Below are positions 25,321-33,802 of a stretch of DNA of 34,380 nt, piece after piece. The notes under the pieces were generated by a model that was given only the letters and a program-made list of their open reading frames with translations, had not been told where the DNA came from and searched no databases. Numbering within the stretch: position 1 is the first letter of the stretch; every line of letters starts with the position of its first letter. The position numbers and the translations under genes were made by a program. Source of the stretch: Kiritimatiellia bacterium (GTDB lineage Bacteria; Verrucomicrobiota; Kiritimatiellia; RFP12; UBA1067); assembly GCA_017395505.1 (NCBI GenBank), contig JAFPUH010000016.1, positions 1-34,380 of the forward strand, read 5' to 3'.

Positions 25321-26221
25321 CGTCGTCGTTGCGCTCGCGGCGCTTTCGGCGAACGCGTTCGACTCGGCCGACTGGCTCGAGCAGCGCATGCTTCTCGACC
25401 GTGAGGCCGAGAGGCTCTGTGCTGCATACGCGAAGTACGGCGCACTCTCCACTGAAGCGGCCGAGTCGATAATAGTGCCGGTCGAGGGCTATGCCGACGG
25501 TTCGGTCAAGACGAGCGTCGGGGCCAAGCGCGCGCAGTTCTTTCTCGTTGACGGTTTCATATGGGGCGAAGGCGTCGAGGTTCGCCAGTTCAAGCGCGAC
25601 GGCACGATCGACATGAAGCTCGACGCCGACAACTGTGTCGTCGACCGCACCACTCGCAGCGGCTGGGTCGAGGATCACGCCCACGCCGAGTTCCGCGACG
25701 AGGCTGTGCTCGACGGCGACAGGGTCTATTTCTCCGCGCCCGAGGAGTATCTTAAGATATACACCAATACGGTCCTTCGCGCCGACGGCAAGGAGCTGCG
25801 CTCGATACGCGCCGACTACGACCACCAGAACGGCGTCGCGATGTTCGACGGCGCGGTGGAGCTTCGCGGCCGCGAGGGCAAGAACGAGTATGTGCTCAAG
25901 TGCGACCAGGCGTTCGCATTCATCTCCGGGACGAACGAGCTGAGGCGCGTGGTTGCGCTCGGCGGAGTCAGCGTGAAGAGCGGCGACCGCGAGGGTTCGT
26001 GCGACCGCGCAGTGTTTACCCGCCGCGATTCGAAGATCGTCATGTACGGCGACGGCGAAGGCGTTCCCGCGAGGCTCGCCGACAACTCCAAACGCCGCAG
26101 CGAGGTCGAGGGCGCGCGCATAACCTTCTGGACCGACAGCGAGCAGGTGGAGGTGGTGGAATCCAAGGTAACCATCGACACAAAGGGAATAAAACTACCG
26201 AAGGGAGCCAAGGCACTATGA
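25304..26221 (+). CDS. LPS-export periplasmic protein, apparent LptC-LptA fusion
   Basis: This 305-residue protein starts with a signal peptide or anchor (MKLSVNVVVALAALSANAF). Its size is about the sum of LptC and LptA. The first half (about 45-195) looks LptC-like and ends SIRADYDHQNGVAMFDGAVELRG. The second half (about 205-300) resembles the OstA/LptA fold: ELRRVVALGGVSVKSGDREGS, RDSKIVMYGDGEGV, ARITFWTDSEQVEVV. It would form part of the beta-jellyroll bridge carrying LPS across the periplasm. ATG 25304 lies within kdsA and is preceded by GGAAGG; upstream in-frame sequence is only the shadow of kdsA. It ends in an ATGA overlap with lptB, which supports the role. Confidence 0.75.
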   Translation: MKLSVNVVVALAALSANAFDSADWLEQRMLLDREAERLCAAYAKYGALSTEAAESIIVPVEGYADGSVKTSVGAKRAQFFLVDGFIWGEGVEVRQFKRDGTIDMKLDADNCVVDRTTRSGWVEDHAHAEFRDEAVLDGDRVYFSAPEEYLKIYTNTVLRADGKELRSIRADYDHQNGVAMFDGAVELRGREGKNEYVLKCDQAFAFISGTNELRRVVALGGVSVKSGDREGSCDRAVFTRRDSKIVMYGDGEGVPARLADNSKRRSEVEGARITFWTDSEQVEVVESKVTIDTKGIKLPKGAKAL

Positions 26222-27006
26222 ACGCGGATCCGGTGATTGATGCCATGAAAGCTATGGCGGACGAGAAGGTCAAGGCTCGCAAGGAGCCTGATCTCAGGGC
26301 CACCGGGCTTGTGAAGGTTTATGGCGACCGTACTGTCGTCAACGGCATGTCGCTCGATGTCAACTGCGGCGAGATCGTAGGTCTGCTCGGTCCCAACGGC
26401 GCAGGCAAGACAACGACATTCTACATGGTCGTCGGCCTCGTGAAGCCAGACGGCGGAAAGGTGGTCTTCCGCGGCAAGGATCTTACCCGCATGCCCGTCT
26501 ACATGCGTGCCCGCAACGGCCTCGGCTATCTCGCCCAAGAGCCCAGCATCTTCCGCAAGCTCAGCGTGTGGGACAATGTGATGGCGATCCTCGAGGCGCT
26601 GCCGCTTTCGCGAAAGCAGCGCAACGCCCGCGCCGAAGAGCTGCTCGCGCCGTTCGATCTGATGAAGGTCGCGAAGCAGCCCGCCTATACGCTTTCCGGC
26701 GGTGAGCGCCGTAAGCTGGAGATCGCCCGCTCGCTCGTGCGCAATCCCTCGATACTGATGCTTGACGAGCCTTTCGCCGGCGTCGATCCCCTGAGCGTGA
26801 ACGAGATACAGGACATCATCCGCCGTCTCGCCGGCCAGGGTCTCGGCATAATCATAACCGACCACAACGTGCGCGAGACGCTGTCCGTCGTCGATCGCGC
26901 ATACATGGTCTACAATGGCCAGCTGCTCAAGACCGGTACGACCGAGGAGCTTGTGAACGATCCTGAGGTGCGCGCCCGCTACCTTGGCGACAGCTTCTCG
27001 ATGTAG
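26218..27006 (+). CDS. lptB: LPS export ABC transporter ATPase
   Basis: The 262-residue ATPase has Walker A GPNGAGKTTTFYMVVGL, YLAQEPSIFRKLSVWDNV (LptB-typical Q-loop region), signature LSGGERRKLEIARSL, Walker B ILMLDEPFAGVDP and IITDHNVRETL. These match LptB closely. It powers LPS extraction from the inner membrane with LptF/G, which are not in the window. ATG 26218 overlaps the upstream stop by 4 bp and is preceded by AAGGGAG. Confidence 0.95.
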   Translation: MNADPVIDAMKAMADEKVKARKEPDLRATGLVKVYGDRTVVNGMSLDVNCGEIVGLLGPNGAGKTTTFYMVVGLVKPDGGKVVFRGKDLTRMPVYMRARNGLGYLAQEPSIFRKLSVWDNVMAILEALPLSRKQRNARAEELLAPFDLMKVAKQPAYTLSGGERRKLEIARSLVRNPSILMLDEPFAGVDPLSVNEIQDIIRRLAGQGLGIIITDHNVRETLSVVDRAYMVYNGQLLKTGTTEELVNDPEVRARYLGDSFSM

Positions 27007-27043
27007 TCGATTTAAAGTACAAACCAAAGAAAAGGAGGAGTGA

Positions 27044-27379
27044 ATGAGTATTGAAGTTACCATGAGGCACAGCGATGTGAGAATCGAGGCGCTTAAGGAG
27101 TATGCCGAAACGCGTATGGCCAAGCTTAAGGAGAAGTTTCCGAAGGTGACCAAGGTGTCGATCGTCATCGACGTCGACGTCAAGAAGCACATGTACATGG
27201 CTGAAGTCGTCGCCAACCGCCTCGGCGAGGTTGCGGTCGGCGCCAAGGAGTTCTCCGACAGCGCGAAGAGCGTGATCGATACAGCCGCGGCTCGTGCTGA
27301 GCGCCAGCTTCTGAGGATGCGCGTCAAGCGCCGCAAGGGCACCGTGCGCAAGCAGCGTGCGGCCTCGGTCAAGAACTGA
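27044..27379 (+). CDS. hpf: Ribosome hibernation-promoting factor, short form
   Basis: The 111-residue protein matches the short HPF/RaiA family: SIEVTMRHSDVRIEALKEYAE at the start, then the second strand with VTKVSIVIDVDVKKHMYMAEVV and the basic C-terminus. It binds the 30S subunit and inactivates ribosomes in stationary phase. A very good Shine-Dalgarno (AAAGGAGG) and a CA-rich spacer precede it. It is placed between lptB and hprK, as hpf lies near lptB in many diderms. Confidence 0.93.
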   Translation: MSIEVTMRHSDVRIEALKEYAETRMAKLKEKFPKVTKVSIVIDVDVKKHMYMAEVVANRLGEVAVGAKEFSDSAKSVIDTAAARAERQLLRMRVKRRKGTVRKQRAASVKN

Positions 27380-27395
27380 CGTCGTTTACCGAACA

Positions 27396-28397
27396 ATGAA
27401 GCATCTCCCCACCAGAGCGAACGCGAGAGGCAGCACCTTCACGGTGGCCGACTTCCTTGAGGCCGGCCGCCAGAGGTTGCGTCTTACGCTTATCGCCGGT
27501 GGGGATCGCCTTGATCGCATCATCCACGAGCCTATCGTGAACAGGCCTGGTCTTGCGCTCACTGGTTTCTACGAGCACTTCGCCTGGGGCCGCGTGCAGC
27601 TCATCGGCAACAGCGAAGTCGCCTACCTCAAGTCGCTGGACAGGCAGACGCGCCTGACCAGGATAAAGGAGATGATCGACCGCAAGGCGTTCCTCTTCGT
27701 GTTCACCAATGGCTTCAAGCCGAGTCCGGCCGATGTGGAGTTCGCCGACAAGCTTGGTGCGGTTCTGATATCGACGCCTTTCAAGACCCGCGTTTTCGCG
27801 AACCTGGCTGCGTTCGTGCTGGGGTCGCTGTCTGCGCCGACCGCGACCATATATGGCACGATGGTCGAGGTCGCCGGCGTCGGGGTGCTGATCGAGGGCG
27901 ACCCCGGGCTCGGAAAGAGCGAAACCGCCCTCGGCCTCGTGAAGCGCGGCTGGGCGCTAGTGGCCGACGATCTTACGTGCATCAGGAAGGATGTCGGCAA
28001 CAACGCCCTCTACGGCTCTGCCTGCGATTCGACCGCCGGTTTCATGGAGATTCGCGGCATAGGAATCGTCCACATCCCCAGCATGTTCGGCGTCAACGCC
28101 GTCCGCCAAGAGAAGCGCATCCAGCTCGTGGTCACATTCAAGCGCATGGATGAGATCCGCGGCGAGATAGACCGCGTGGGCCAGCGCCGCCGCTTCCGCA
28201 CGATCCTCGGGGTGGACGTGCCGAATATCGTGATACCGGTCTCGGAGGGCCGCGACCTCGTGAACCTCGTCGAGACCGCCGTACAGCAGCAGAAGCTTAC
28301 CTTCGTCGGCCACAATCCCGTCGAGGAGCTGTCGCTGCGCCTGCGCCGTCGTGCCGACGAGTGTGCGCAGTCAAGAATTTCTAACAGGAAAGGGTAA
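27396..28397 (+). CDS. hprK: HPr kinase/phosphorylase
   Basis: The 333-residue protein has the two-domain HprK layout. An N-terminal domain (about 14-140) contains RPGLALTGFYEHF, and the catalytic domain has Walker A GDPGLGKS (168-175), LVADD and the family signature MEIRGIGIVHI. It phosphorylates HPr on Ser and removes that phosphate, linking carbon status to regulation. The usual His of the segment (I)HGxLV before the Walker loop is Tyr153 here (TIYGTMVEV). ATG 27396 gives the natural N-terminus; a GTG at 27357 inside hpf is the alternative. No Shine-Dalgarno is evident. The partner HPr follows in the next gene. Confidence 0.93.
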   Translation: MKHLPTRANARGSTFTVADFLEAGRQRLRLTLIAGGDRLDRIIHEPIVNRPGLALTGFYEHFAWGRVQLIGNSEVAYLKSLDRQTRLTRIKEMIDRKAFLFVFTNGFKPSPADVEFADKLGAVLISTPFKTRVFANLAAFVLGSLSAPTATIYGTMVEVAGVGVLIEGDPGLGKSETALGLVKRGWALVADDLTCIRKDVGNNALYGSACDSTAGFMEIRGIGIVHIPSMFGVNAVRQEKRIQLVVTFKRMDEIRGEIDRVGQRRRFRTILGVDVPNIVIPVSEGRDLVNLVETAVQQQKLTFVGHNPVEELSLRLRRRADECAQSRISNRKG

Positions 28398-28401
28398 CTA
28401 C

Positions 28402-28689
28402 ATGTCAGACGAGAAGATAACGCGAGAGTTCACGCTGCAGAACAAGTACGGCATGCATGTGCGACCGGCCGGACTTTTCGCCAAGGTCTCGAGCCGCTAT
28501 GACGCCGAGGTCGAAGTCGAGAAGGACGGCAACGTCGTCTCCGGCAAGTCGATCATGGCGCTCATGACCCTCGAGGCGACCCACGGCTCCGTGCTGAAGG
28601 TCACCGCCTCCGGCCCTCAGGCCAAGGAGGTTCTTGAAGAGCTTGAGGCGCTGATCGCCCGCAAGTTCGACATACCGGATGAACAGTAG
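28402..28689 (+). CDS. ptsH: HPr phosphocarrier protein
   Basis: The 95-residue HPr carries both regulatory sites: His19 in KYGMHVRPAGLF (equivalent to His15, phosphorylated by EI) and Ser50 in SGKSIMALMTL (equivalent to Ser46, target of HprK). ATG 28402 is chosen for the AGGAAAGGG just upstream; the frame is open further up only as an overlap with hprK. It is 4 bp after hprK and overlaps ptsI by 11 bp. Confidence 0.96.
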   Translation: MSDEKITREFTLQNKYGMHVRPAGLFAKVSSRYDAEVEVEKDGNVVSGKSIMALMTLEATHGSVLKVTASGPQAKEVLEELEALIARKFDIPDEQ

Positions 28690-30469
28690 TCCGGCAAAGA
28701 TGACAACCCTCTCGGGTATCGCCACCTCCCGCGGGCTGGTGGCGGGGCCCGTGTTTTTGTACAGGGGCGACGGCGAGGTGCCCGTCCCCGAATACGTCGT
28801 CGAGGCCGGGCGCGAAGCCGAGGAGCTGCGCCGCTTCGAGCGCGCCGTCGCCGACACCAAGCGCGACCTCGAGAGCCTCATATCGGTTTTGCGCGAGAGG
28901 ACGGGCCGCGAGGATGTGCGCGTCTTCGAGTGCCACCTGATGTTCCTTGAGGACCCCACCCTCGAAGAGGCCGTCCGCCAAAGCGTCACCGTAGACCACA
29001 TAAACGTCGAAGCCGCCGTAAAGTCGTTCGTCACCAAGATGCGCGCCCAGTTCACGCGCATGAACGACGCCTACTTCAAGGAACGCGTGCGCGACTTCGA
29101 CGATGTCGAGCGCCGTCTTCTCAGCTCGCTGACCGGCTTTGCGCAGGACGTACACCTTGAGCTCAAGGTTCCCTCGATAATCGTCGCGGACGATCTGACG
29201 CCTTCCGAGACCGTCCGCCTGCCGCGCGAAAACGTACTCGGCTTCGCCACGAACGGCGGCTCGGCGACGAGCCACGTGGCTCTTCTTGCGAGGGCTATGG
29301 CGATACCGGCCGTGACGGGCCTCGTGAATGTGACCTCGCAGGTCAAGCCCGGCACGACGGTGATTCTCGACGGCAGCAACGGAACTATAACGATCAACCC
29401 CGACAAGGCGACGGTCGATCTGATGGAGAGCGTGCTCTCCCACAGGTCCGCCGCCGCTAAGGCCGAACCCTCCGGCGTGCCTGCCGGAACCTTGCGCGAG
29501 GGTGGCGACGTGCTGCTTTTCGCCAACATCCATCCAGGCGTCGCCGTATCTGGCCTCAAGGATATCGGCGCGCGCGGCGTTGGTCTCTACCGAAGCGAAT
29601 ACCTTTGGCTCAACCGCGAGCGCGAACCAACCGAAGAAGAGCAGTTCGAGGCCTACCGCGAAGCCGTCGTCGAGGCCTCTAAGCTGTCCCCGGACGCGTC
29701 GATAACGATACGTGCGCTCGACATAGGCGGCGACAAGACTGTGAAGGGCATCTCGGCCAAGGAGAACAATCCATTCCTCGGCAACCGCTCGATACGCTAC
29801 CTGCTCTCCAACGTCGAGGTGTTCAAGACCCAGCTGCGCGCGGTTCTGCGGGCCTCCGCCTTCGGCAGGACGTACCTGATGTATCCCATGGTCAGCTGCG
29901 TCGAGGAGCTGAACGAGGCTGCGGTGATATTGGCCGAGGTGAAGCGCCGGCTTGACGAGGAAGGTGTCGCCTACGACCGCAACATGCCAGTCGGCGCGAT
30001 GATCGAGATTCCCGCCGCGGCGATAAACGCCGACGCGATGGCGAAGCGTGTGGACTTCTTCTCGATCGGCACGAACGACCTCATCCAGTACACTATGGCC
30101 GCCGACCGCAGCAACGAGGCCGTCGCCCACCTCTACCAGCCGACGAACCCCGCGATTCTCTATCTCATGCGCCGTACGATCGCCGCCGCACACCGCCATG
30201 GCATAAAGGTTGGCGTGTGCGGCGAGAGCGCGTCCGATCCCATAGTCGGCGTTCTCTGGGCCGCCTTCGGCATCGACATGCTTTCGATGTCCGGCTCGTA
30301 CATCCCCGTCATGGCCAAGCTCTTCCGCCGTCTGAGCCGCAGCGAGCTCGACGAATACGCCGCGCTAGTCAATTCGATGGACGAATCGTCGACTGCGCAG
30401 GATGTCTTCGAGGCCTGCCGCGAGTGGATGGAGCGCAAGATACCCGATCTCGACGATCTGATGATATGA
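28679..30469 (+). CDS. ptsI: PTS enzyme I (phosphoenolpyruvate-protein phosphotransferase)
   Basis: The 596-residue enzyme transfers phosphate from PEP to HPr. The phospho-His domain has GGSATSHVALLARAMAIPAV. The PEP-binding barrel has GARGVGLYRSEYLW, ALDIGGDKTVK, NPFLGNRSIRYLL, FSIGTNDLIQYTMAADRSN and GVCGESASDP. Length and motifs are normal. No EII transporter component is in the window, so the EI-HPr-HprK chain may be regulatory here. It overlaps ptsH at its start and the next gene by 4 bp (ATGA). Confidence 0.97.
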   Translation: MNSSPAKMTTLSGIATSRGLVAGPVFLYRGDGEVPVPEYVVEAGREAEELRRFERAVADTKRDLESLISVLRERTGREDVRVFECHLMFLEDPTLEEAVRQSVTVDHINVEAAVKSFVTKMRAQFTRMNDAYFKERVRDFDDVERRLLSSLTGFAQDVHLELKVPSIIVADDLTPSETVRLPRENVLGFATNGGSATSHVALLARAMAIPAVTGLVNVTSQVKPGTTVILDGSNGTITINPDKATVDLMESVLSHRSAAAKAEPSGVPAGTLREGGDVLLFANIHPGVAVSGLKDIGARGVGLYRSEYLWLNREREPTEEEQFEAYREAVVEASKLSPDASITIRALDIGGDKTVKGISAKENNPFLGNRSIRYLLSNVEVFKTQLRAVLRASAFGRTYLMYPMVSCVEELNEAAVILAEVKRRLDEEGVAYDRNMPVGAMIEIPAAAINADAMAKRVDFFSIGTNDLIQYTMAADRSNEAVAHLYQPTNPAILYLMRRTIAAAHRHGIKVGVCGESASDPIVGVLWAAFGIDMLSMSGSYIPVMAKLFRRLSRSELDEYAALVNSMDESSTAQDVFEACREWMERKIPDLDDLMI

Positions 30470-31377
30470 TCGAGCTGCCTGAAGTCGTCATTGAGCGTGC
30501 CGCAGGCGTTGTCGGCGCCCGCGTGATCGACAACTCCGGTCTTGCGACCCCCGAGACCATCGCCGCAACCGGTTTTGCCGTGCGTCGCGTGGCAACCGCC
30601 GGCGCTTCGCTCATGTCGCTTTCGCTCCAGGCCGCGCGCCGCGCCCTCTCGGGGTTCGACCTCTCGCAGATACGCGGCGTTGTTGCGGCCACGTTCTCTG
30701 GCGAAACGCGCTTTCCGCCGCTTTCGGTCGGAGTCGCCGGTGCACTTGGCCTTGCGCCGCAGATTCCCGCCATCGACCTTCAGATCGCCTGCAGCGCATA
30801 TCCCTATGCGCTCTATGTGGCTTCGCGCCTCGCTTCGGACATGGGCGGCAAGGTGCTCGTCGTGAACGGCGATATCCAGTCCCGCCTGACTGACGCCTCC
30901 GACGCGGCGACGGCTCCGTTATTCTCCGACGCGGCTACGGCATCGGTCGTTTCCGCCATGCCGTCGGGCGGCGTTTCGCGCTTCGGCTTTCTCTCGAAGG
31001 CGTCGGACGCCCTGAGATGTCCCGCCGCAGGCCCCATATCCATGCAGGGCTTCAAGGTCTTCTCGTTCGTCGCCTCCGACGTGGTTAAATTGCTTCGTCC
31101 GTTCGGCGACGACTTCGACCTGTTCGTTCCCCATCAGGCCAACATGTACATGGTCCGCCAGCTCGCGAAAAGCCTCGGCCTGGAATCCCGCCTCGTCACA
31201 TGCTCCGCCGAATATGCGAACCCCGGCAGCTGCTCGGTGCCGCTCGCGCTTGCCGCCTCGGGACGCCCCGGCCGTGCGCTCGTCTGCGGATTCGGCGCCG
31301 GACTCTCCGCCGCAGCCGCGACGGTTCGCCTTGCCGACACGATAGCCGCCGGTGTGGAGGTTGAGAATGCTGCGTAG
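30466..31377 (+). CDS. KASIII (FabH)-like ketoacyl synthase
   Basis: The 303-residue thiolase-fold protein has the KASIII triad: Cys109 in LQIACSAYPYAL, His223 in VPHQANMYMV and Asn252 in EYANPGSCSVPLAL. The final GFGAGLSAAAATV is also FabH-like. It would condense an acyl-CoA with malonyl-ACP or a related pair. Its sequence seems distant from housekeeping FabH: the N-terminus is short, and it stands in a pts context rather than with fab genes. ATG 30466 overlaps the ptsI stop by 4 bp; an open frame extending upstream is a ptsI shadow. Its specific substrate is unknown. Confidence 0.82.
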   Translation: MIELPEVVIERAAGVVGARVIDNSGLATPETIAATGFAVRRVATAGASLMSLSLQAARRALSGFDLSQIRGVVAATFSGETRFPPLSVGVAGALGLAPQIPAIDLQIACSAYPYALYVASRLASDMGGKVLVVNGDIQSRLTDASDAATAPLFSDAATASVVSAMPSGGVSRFGFLSKASDALRCPAAGPISMQGFKVFSFVASDVVKLLRPFGDDFDLFVPHQANMYMVRQLAKSLGLESRLVTCSAEYANPGSCSVPLALAASGRPGRALVCGFGAGLSAAAATVRLADTIAAGVEVENAA

Positions 31378-32473
31378 GCTCGCCCTCGCTGCGGTGCTGC
31401 TCGCGGCGCCTGTAGGCTGCATGGATCTTTCCGGCGTGGCGTCCGCCATCGACGACGCCCGTGCTGTCGCGAAGATAGGTGTCGTCGCGCATCCTGAGGT
31501 GTCGTGGCCCGCGAGCGCCGCCCGCCTCAAGAAATGCCTCGCGTTCTTCAAGTCGAAGAAGGTGGACGCGATAGTCGTGATAGGCGATCTGACCCATGAC
31601 GGCTACCTGAACCAGTATCGCGTCGTCGCTCAGGCGTGGGACGACGTATTTCGCAATCCCGTGAAGGGGATTGACCCCAATCCGCCGCGCCGCATATTCG
31701 TGCTTGGCCCCCGCGACAGGGAGAGCTTCCGAGCCGAGTTCGCGGCGCCCCTCGAGCCCGATCTCTCAGTCGAAGGCGGCGAATTCGAGGTTAATGGCTT
31801 CCGCTTTCGTGCGACCGCCGGACGTCCCGAGGCTGGCGATGCGCCGGCTTTCTTTGCGGACGGAAAGCCTGCGCTTACGAATGAACTCTGCTGGTATCCC
31901 CGAACTCGCATCGAACTTAACGCCGGCTCCCTTAGCGGCGTCGTGCCGCGCGCGGGCTACGAGAGCGTCAAGTCGGCGGCGTCCGCTAGCCAAGGGCTTC
32001 TCGTTACCGCATACTCCGGCTCGCTCGCAGTCTCCCGTATCGATTTCGGCGACGGCTCGCCTGTCGCGGAAGATTGGCGCATATCCCTCTCGCCCGACGC
32101 GCCCCGCCAAAGGCTCGACGACCGCGCCCCCGAATTCTGGGCGGATACGACCTTGAGGGTGATACCTGGCGAAGAGCCCGGCAAGGGACTCTCCTACAAG
32201 GTCGAATGGCCGCCTGTCCTCGCGAAGCATACGGGCGTCAGGGCGTATTCCTACGAGGTCGAGGCGCTTATCCCCTCTTCCGACGGCGAAAGGCAGGTCG
32301 TCGCCAAGCGGCTCTATGTGCTTTCGCCCAACTTCTGGCGCTCCGAAGACCGCGATGTGGCGCCGGTCTCGTGCCGCTTCTACGCCGCCGATCTTCCGTC
32401 CACAGGCGAAGTTCGCTTCAGGGTTACGCCCGTCTCATGCTCGGGCGAACGAGGACGCCCCATCTCAAACTAG
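31367..32473 (+). CDS. Lipoprotein-like exported protein related to metallophosphoesterases
   Basis: The 368-residue protein starts with a typical export signal (MLRRLALAAVLLAAPVGC). Cys18 follows Val-Gly, so a lipoprotein is possible although Pro at -3 is not canonical. The first half keeps one calcineurin-like metallophosphoesterase motif, VVIGDLTHDGY (about 70-80). The first motif (DxH) reads VVAHPE and the GNHD motif reads LGPRD, so metal ligands appear lost and the enzyme may be inactive or altered. The rest is beta-rich and not recognised. GGAGG 6 nt before ATG 31367 decides the start. It converges with, and overlaps by 9 bp, the HAD gene on the other strand. Confidence 0.7.
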   Translation: MLRRLALAAVLLAAPVGCMDLSGVASAIDDARAVAKIGVVAHPEVSWPASAARLKKCLAFFKSKKVDAIVVIGDLTHDGYLNQYRVVAQAWDDVFRNPVKGIDPNPPRRIFVLGPRDRESFRAEFAAPLEPDLSVEGGEFEVNGFRFRATAGRPEAGDAPAFFADGKPALTNELCWYPRTRIELNAGSLSGVVPRAGYESVKSAASASQGLLVTAYSGSLAVSRIDFGDGSPVAEDWRISLSPDAPRQRLDDRAPEFWADTTLRVIPGEEPGKGLSYKVEWPPVLAKHTGVRAYSYEVEALIPSSDGERQVVAKRLYVLSPNFWRSEDRDVAPVSCRFYAADLPSTGEVRFRVTPVSCSGERGRPISN

Positions 32474-33112
32474 GCCGAGCGGCGCCCAAAGCTCCCTGAA
32501 GCTGTCCACAAGATAGTCCGGCGCCTCACGCGCGAGAGTATCGCGCGGAATTGTCGCCGTTATGGCCGCTACGCGCATTCCCGCCGCCTTGCCCGACCGT
32601 ATGCCCGAAACGGCGTCCTCGAAGACGAGGCAGTCCTCGGGCTTCAGGCCTAGCCTCTCCGCCGCCGTCAGATAGCAGTCTGGCGCAGGTTTGCCGTGCG
32701 CATACTGCGAGGCATCGACTATGGTTGTGAAGGCGCTTCTAAGACCTAGACCGTCGAGTATGAAGTCCACATTGTCCATCGACCCGCCGGTGGCTATCGC
32801 GAGGCGAATTCCACGCCGCATCGCGTCGTCCAGAATCTCCTTGAGTCCATCCGGCAGCATGAGGTGGGGCGCGTACATCGAACGGTAGAGCGCCTCCTTT
32901 TCGCGCGTAAGTTCGGCGCATTCGGCGGACGGAACCTCGCGATCGAAGATGCGGTTCATGTAGTATGCGCTGGTTGCTCCCATCCAATCGAGTATCTGCC
33001 GCTCGCTCAAATCGCGTCCGTGGCGGTGGGCGAACTCGCGCCATGCCAGCACATGCCACGCGCAGTTGTCGACGAGCGTGCCGTCCATGTCGAATATGTA
33101 AGCCTTGAACAT
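32465..33112 (-). CDS. HAD-superfamily phosphatase, beta-phosphoglucomutase-like
   Basis: The 215-residue protein has all four HAD motifs: FDMDGTLVDN (Asp8 nucleophile, Asp10), the Thr in ATGGSMDN, Lys in GKPAPDCYL, and VFEDAVSGIRSG. A helical cap between motifs I and II fits the beta-phosphoglucomutase/PGMB or sugar-phosphatase subfamily. ATG 33112 is chosen because MFKAYIFDMDGT is the normal start and a TATAAT box ends only 7 nt upstream; the frame extends another 30 codons but those encode a promoter, not a family N-terminus. Its substrate is unknown. Confidence 0.9.
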   Translation of the reverse strand: MFKAYIFDMDGTLVDNCAWHVLAWREFAHRHGRDLSERQILDWMGATSAYYMNRIFDREVPSAECAELTREKEALYRSMYAPHLMLPDGLKEILDDAMRRGIRLAIATGGSMDNVDFILDGLGLRSAFTTIVDASQYAHGKPAPDCYLTAAERLGLKPEDCLVFEDAVSGIRSGKAAGMRVAAITATIPRDTLAREAPDYLVDSFRELWAPLGLV

Positions 33113-33119
33113 GTTGCGT

Positions 33120-33128
33120 ATTATACCA
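33120..33128 (-). promoter_or_regulatory. Extended -10 promoter of the HAD gene
   Basis: On the minus strand TGG-TATAAT (33128 to 33120) is followed by seven bases and the ATG at 33112, so the transcript should start at the initiation codon. No clear -35 is seen. The sequence TATGGTATAAT is also found at serS. Confidence 0.65.
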
Positions 33129-33263
33129 TACTTCGTGTGCTGCTGATCACTAGCATCTGATTCTCCGCTGGTTTCGTCCTGGTACTTGATCCAGCGGTCC
33201 ACTGTTTTCGATTATGTGTTTCAATGCTCTTCGTTTCCCATGGCTTAAGGCGTCGTCACTGGC

Positions 33264-33304
33264 TCGGGCGAAGCTTTCGTGGTTAAAAACCCTCCAGCGT
33301 CAGC
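33264..33304. repeat. Left copies of two direct repeats
   Basis: Bases 33264-33281 (TCGGGCGAAGCTTTCGTG) recur exactly at 33774-33791. Bases 33275-33304, beginning TTTCGTGGTTAAAAACCC, recur exactly over 30 bp at 33949-33978. The two repeat types overlap in the TTTCGTG box. Confidence 0.85.
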
Positions 33305-33773
33305 CGTATGGCGCTTCGCGCGACCACGAAAACCGGTGGGCGATGAATCGGCTTGCGCCGATTTGAAGCCGTCGTTTTGCCGGTTGGCGTGAAAGCTGCG
33401 CTTTCGCCAACGTCAAACCGCCGTCTTCACCCCTTGCGGGTCATCATCGCCTCGCCGGACACGAAAGCGGTCCTTCGACCGACACGAAACGCCTGCTGCG
33501 CAGGCCACGAAAAAGGGGGAGGCGGTGCGTCGTTTCGTCGCGGGTGATTTCATTATTGCCAGTCTGAATACAGTCTGGCAATTCGTGAAACCTTCGGGGT
33601 TCGACATCGATTTGCTCCGGGCCTTACGCGGCTTGGCTAGTAGAGCCTAACTATGGCCGCTAGGCGCCTTCGACAAATCGGGTCTTCACCGCTCGGTTTC
33701 GCGACCATTTCATCATGCGACGAAATGCCGCCCCGCCTCTAGATGCTCGCTTCGCTCGTGAATTGTCCTAGGT

Positions 33774-33791
33774 TCGGGCGAAGCTTTCGTG
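33774..33791. repeat. Right copy of the 18-bp direct repeat
   Basis: This is an exact repeat of 33264-33281. It contains the small palindrome CGAA-GCT-TTCG and ends in a TTTCGTG box. Confidence 0.85.
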
Positions 33792-33802
33792 TGATTTCGT
33801 GC

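Noticed and set aside
33353..33607. Short ORFs on both strands in the repeat island
   Set aside because: Their sequence is produced by the hairpin and CACGAAA repeats; no ribosome site is seen.
33540..33680. tRNA-like segment suggested by GGGGTTCGAC and nearby hairpins
   Set aside because: No acceptor stem or anticodon arm at the needed distances.
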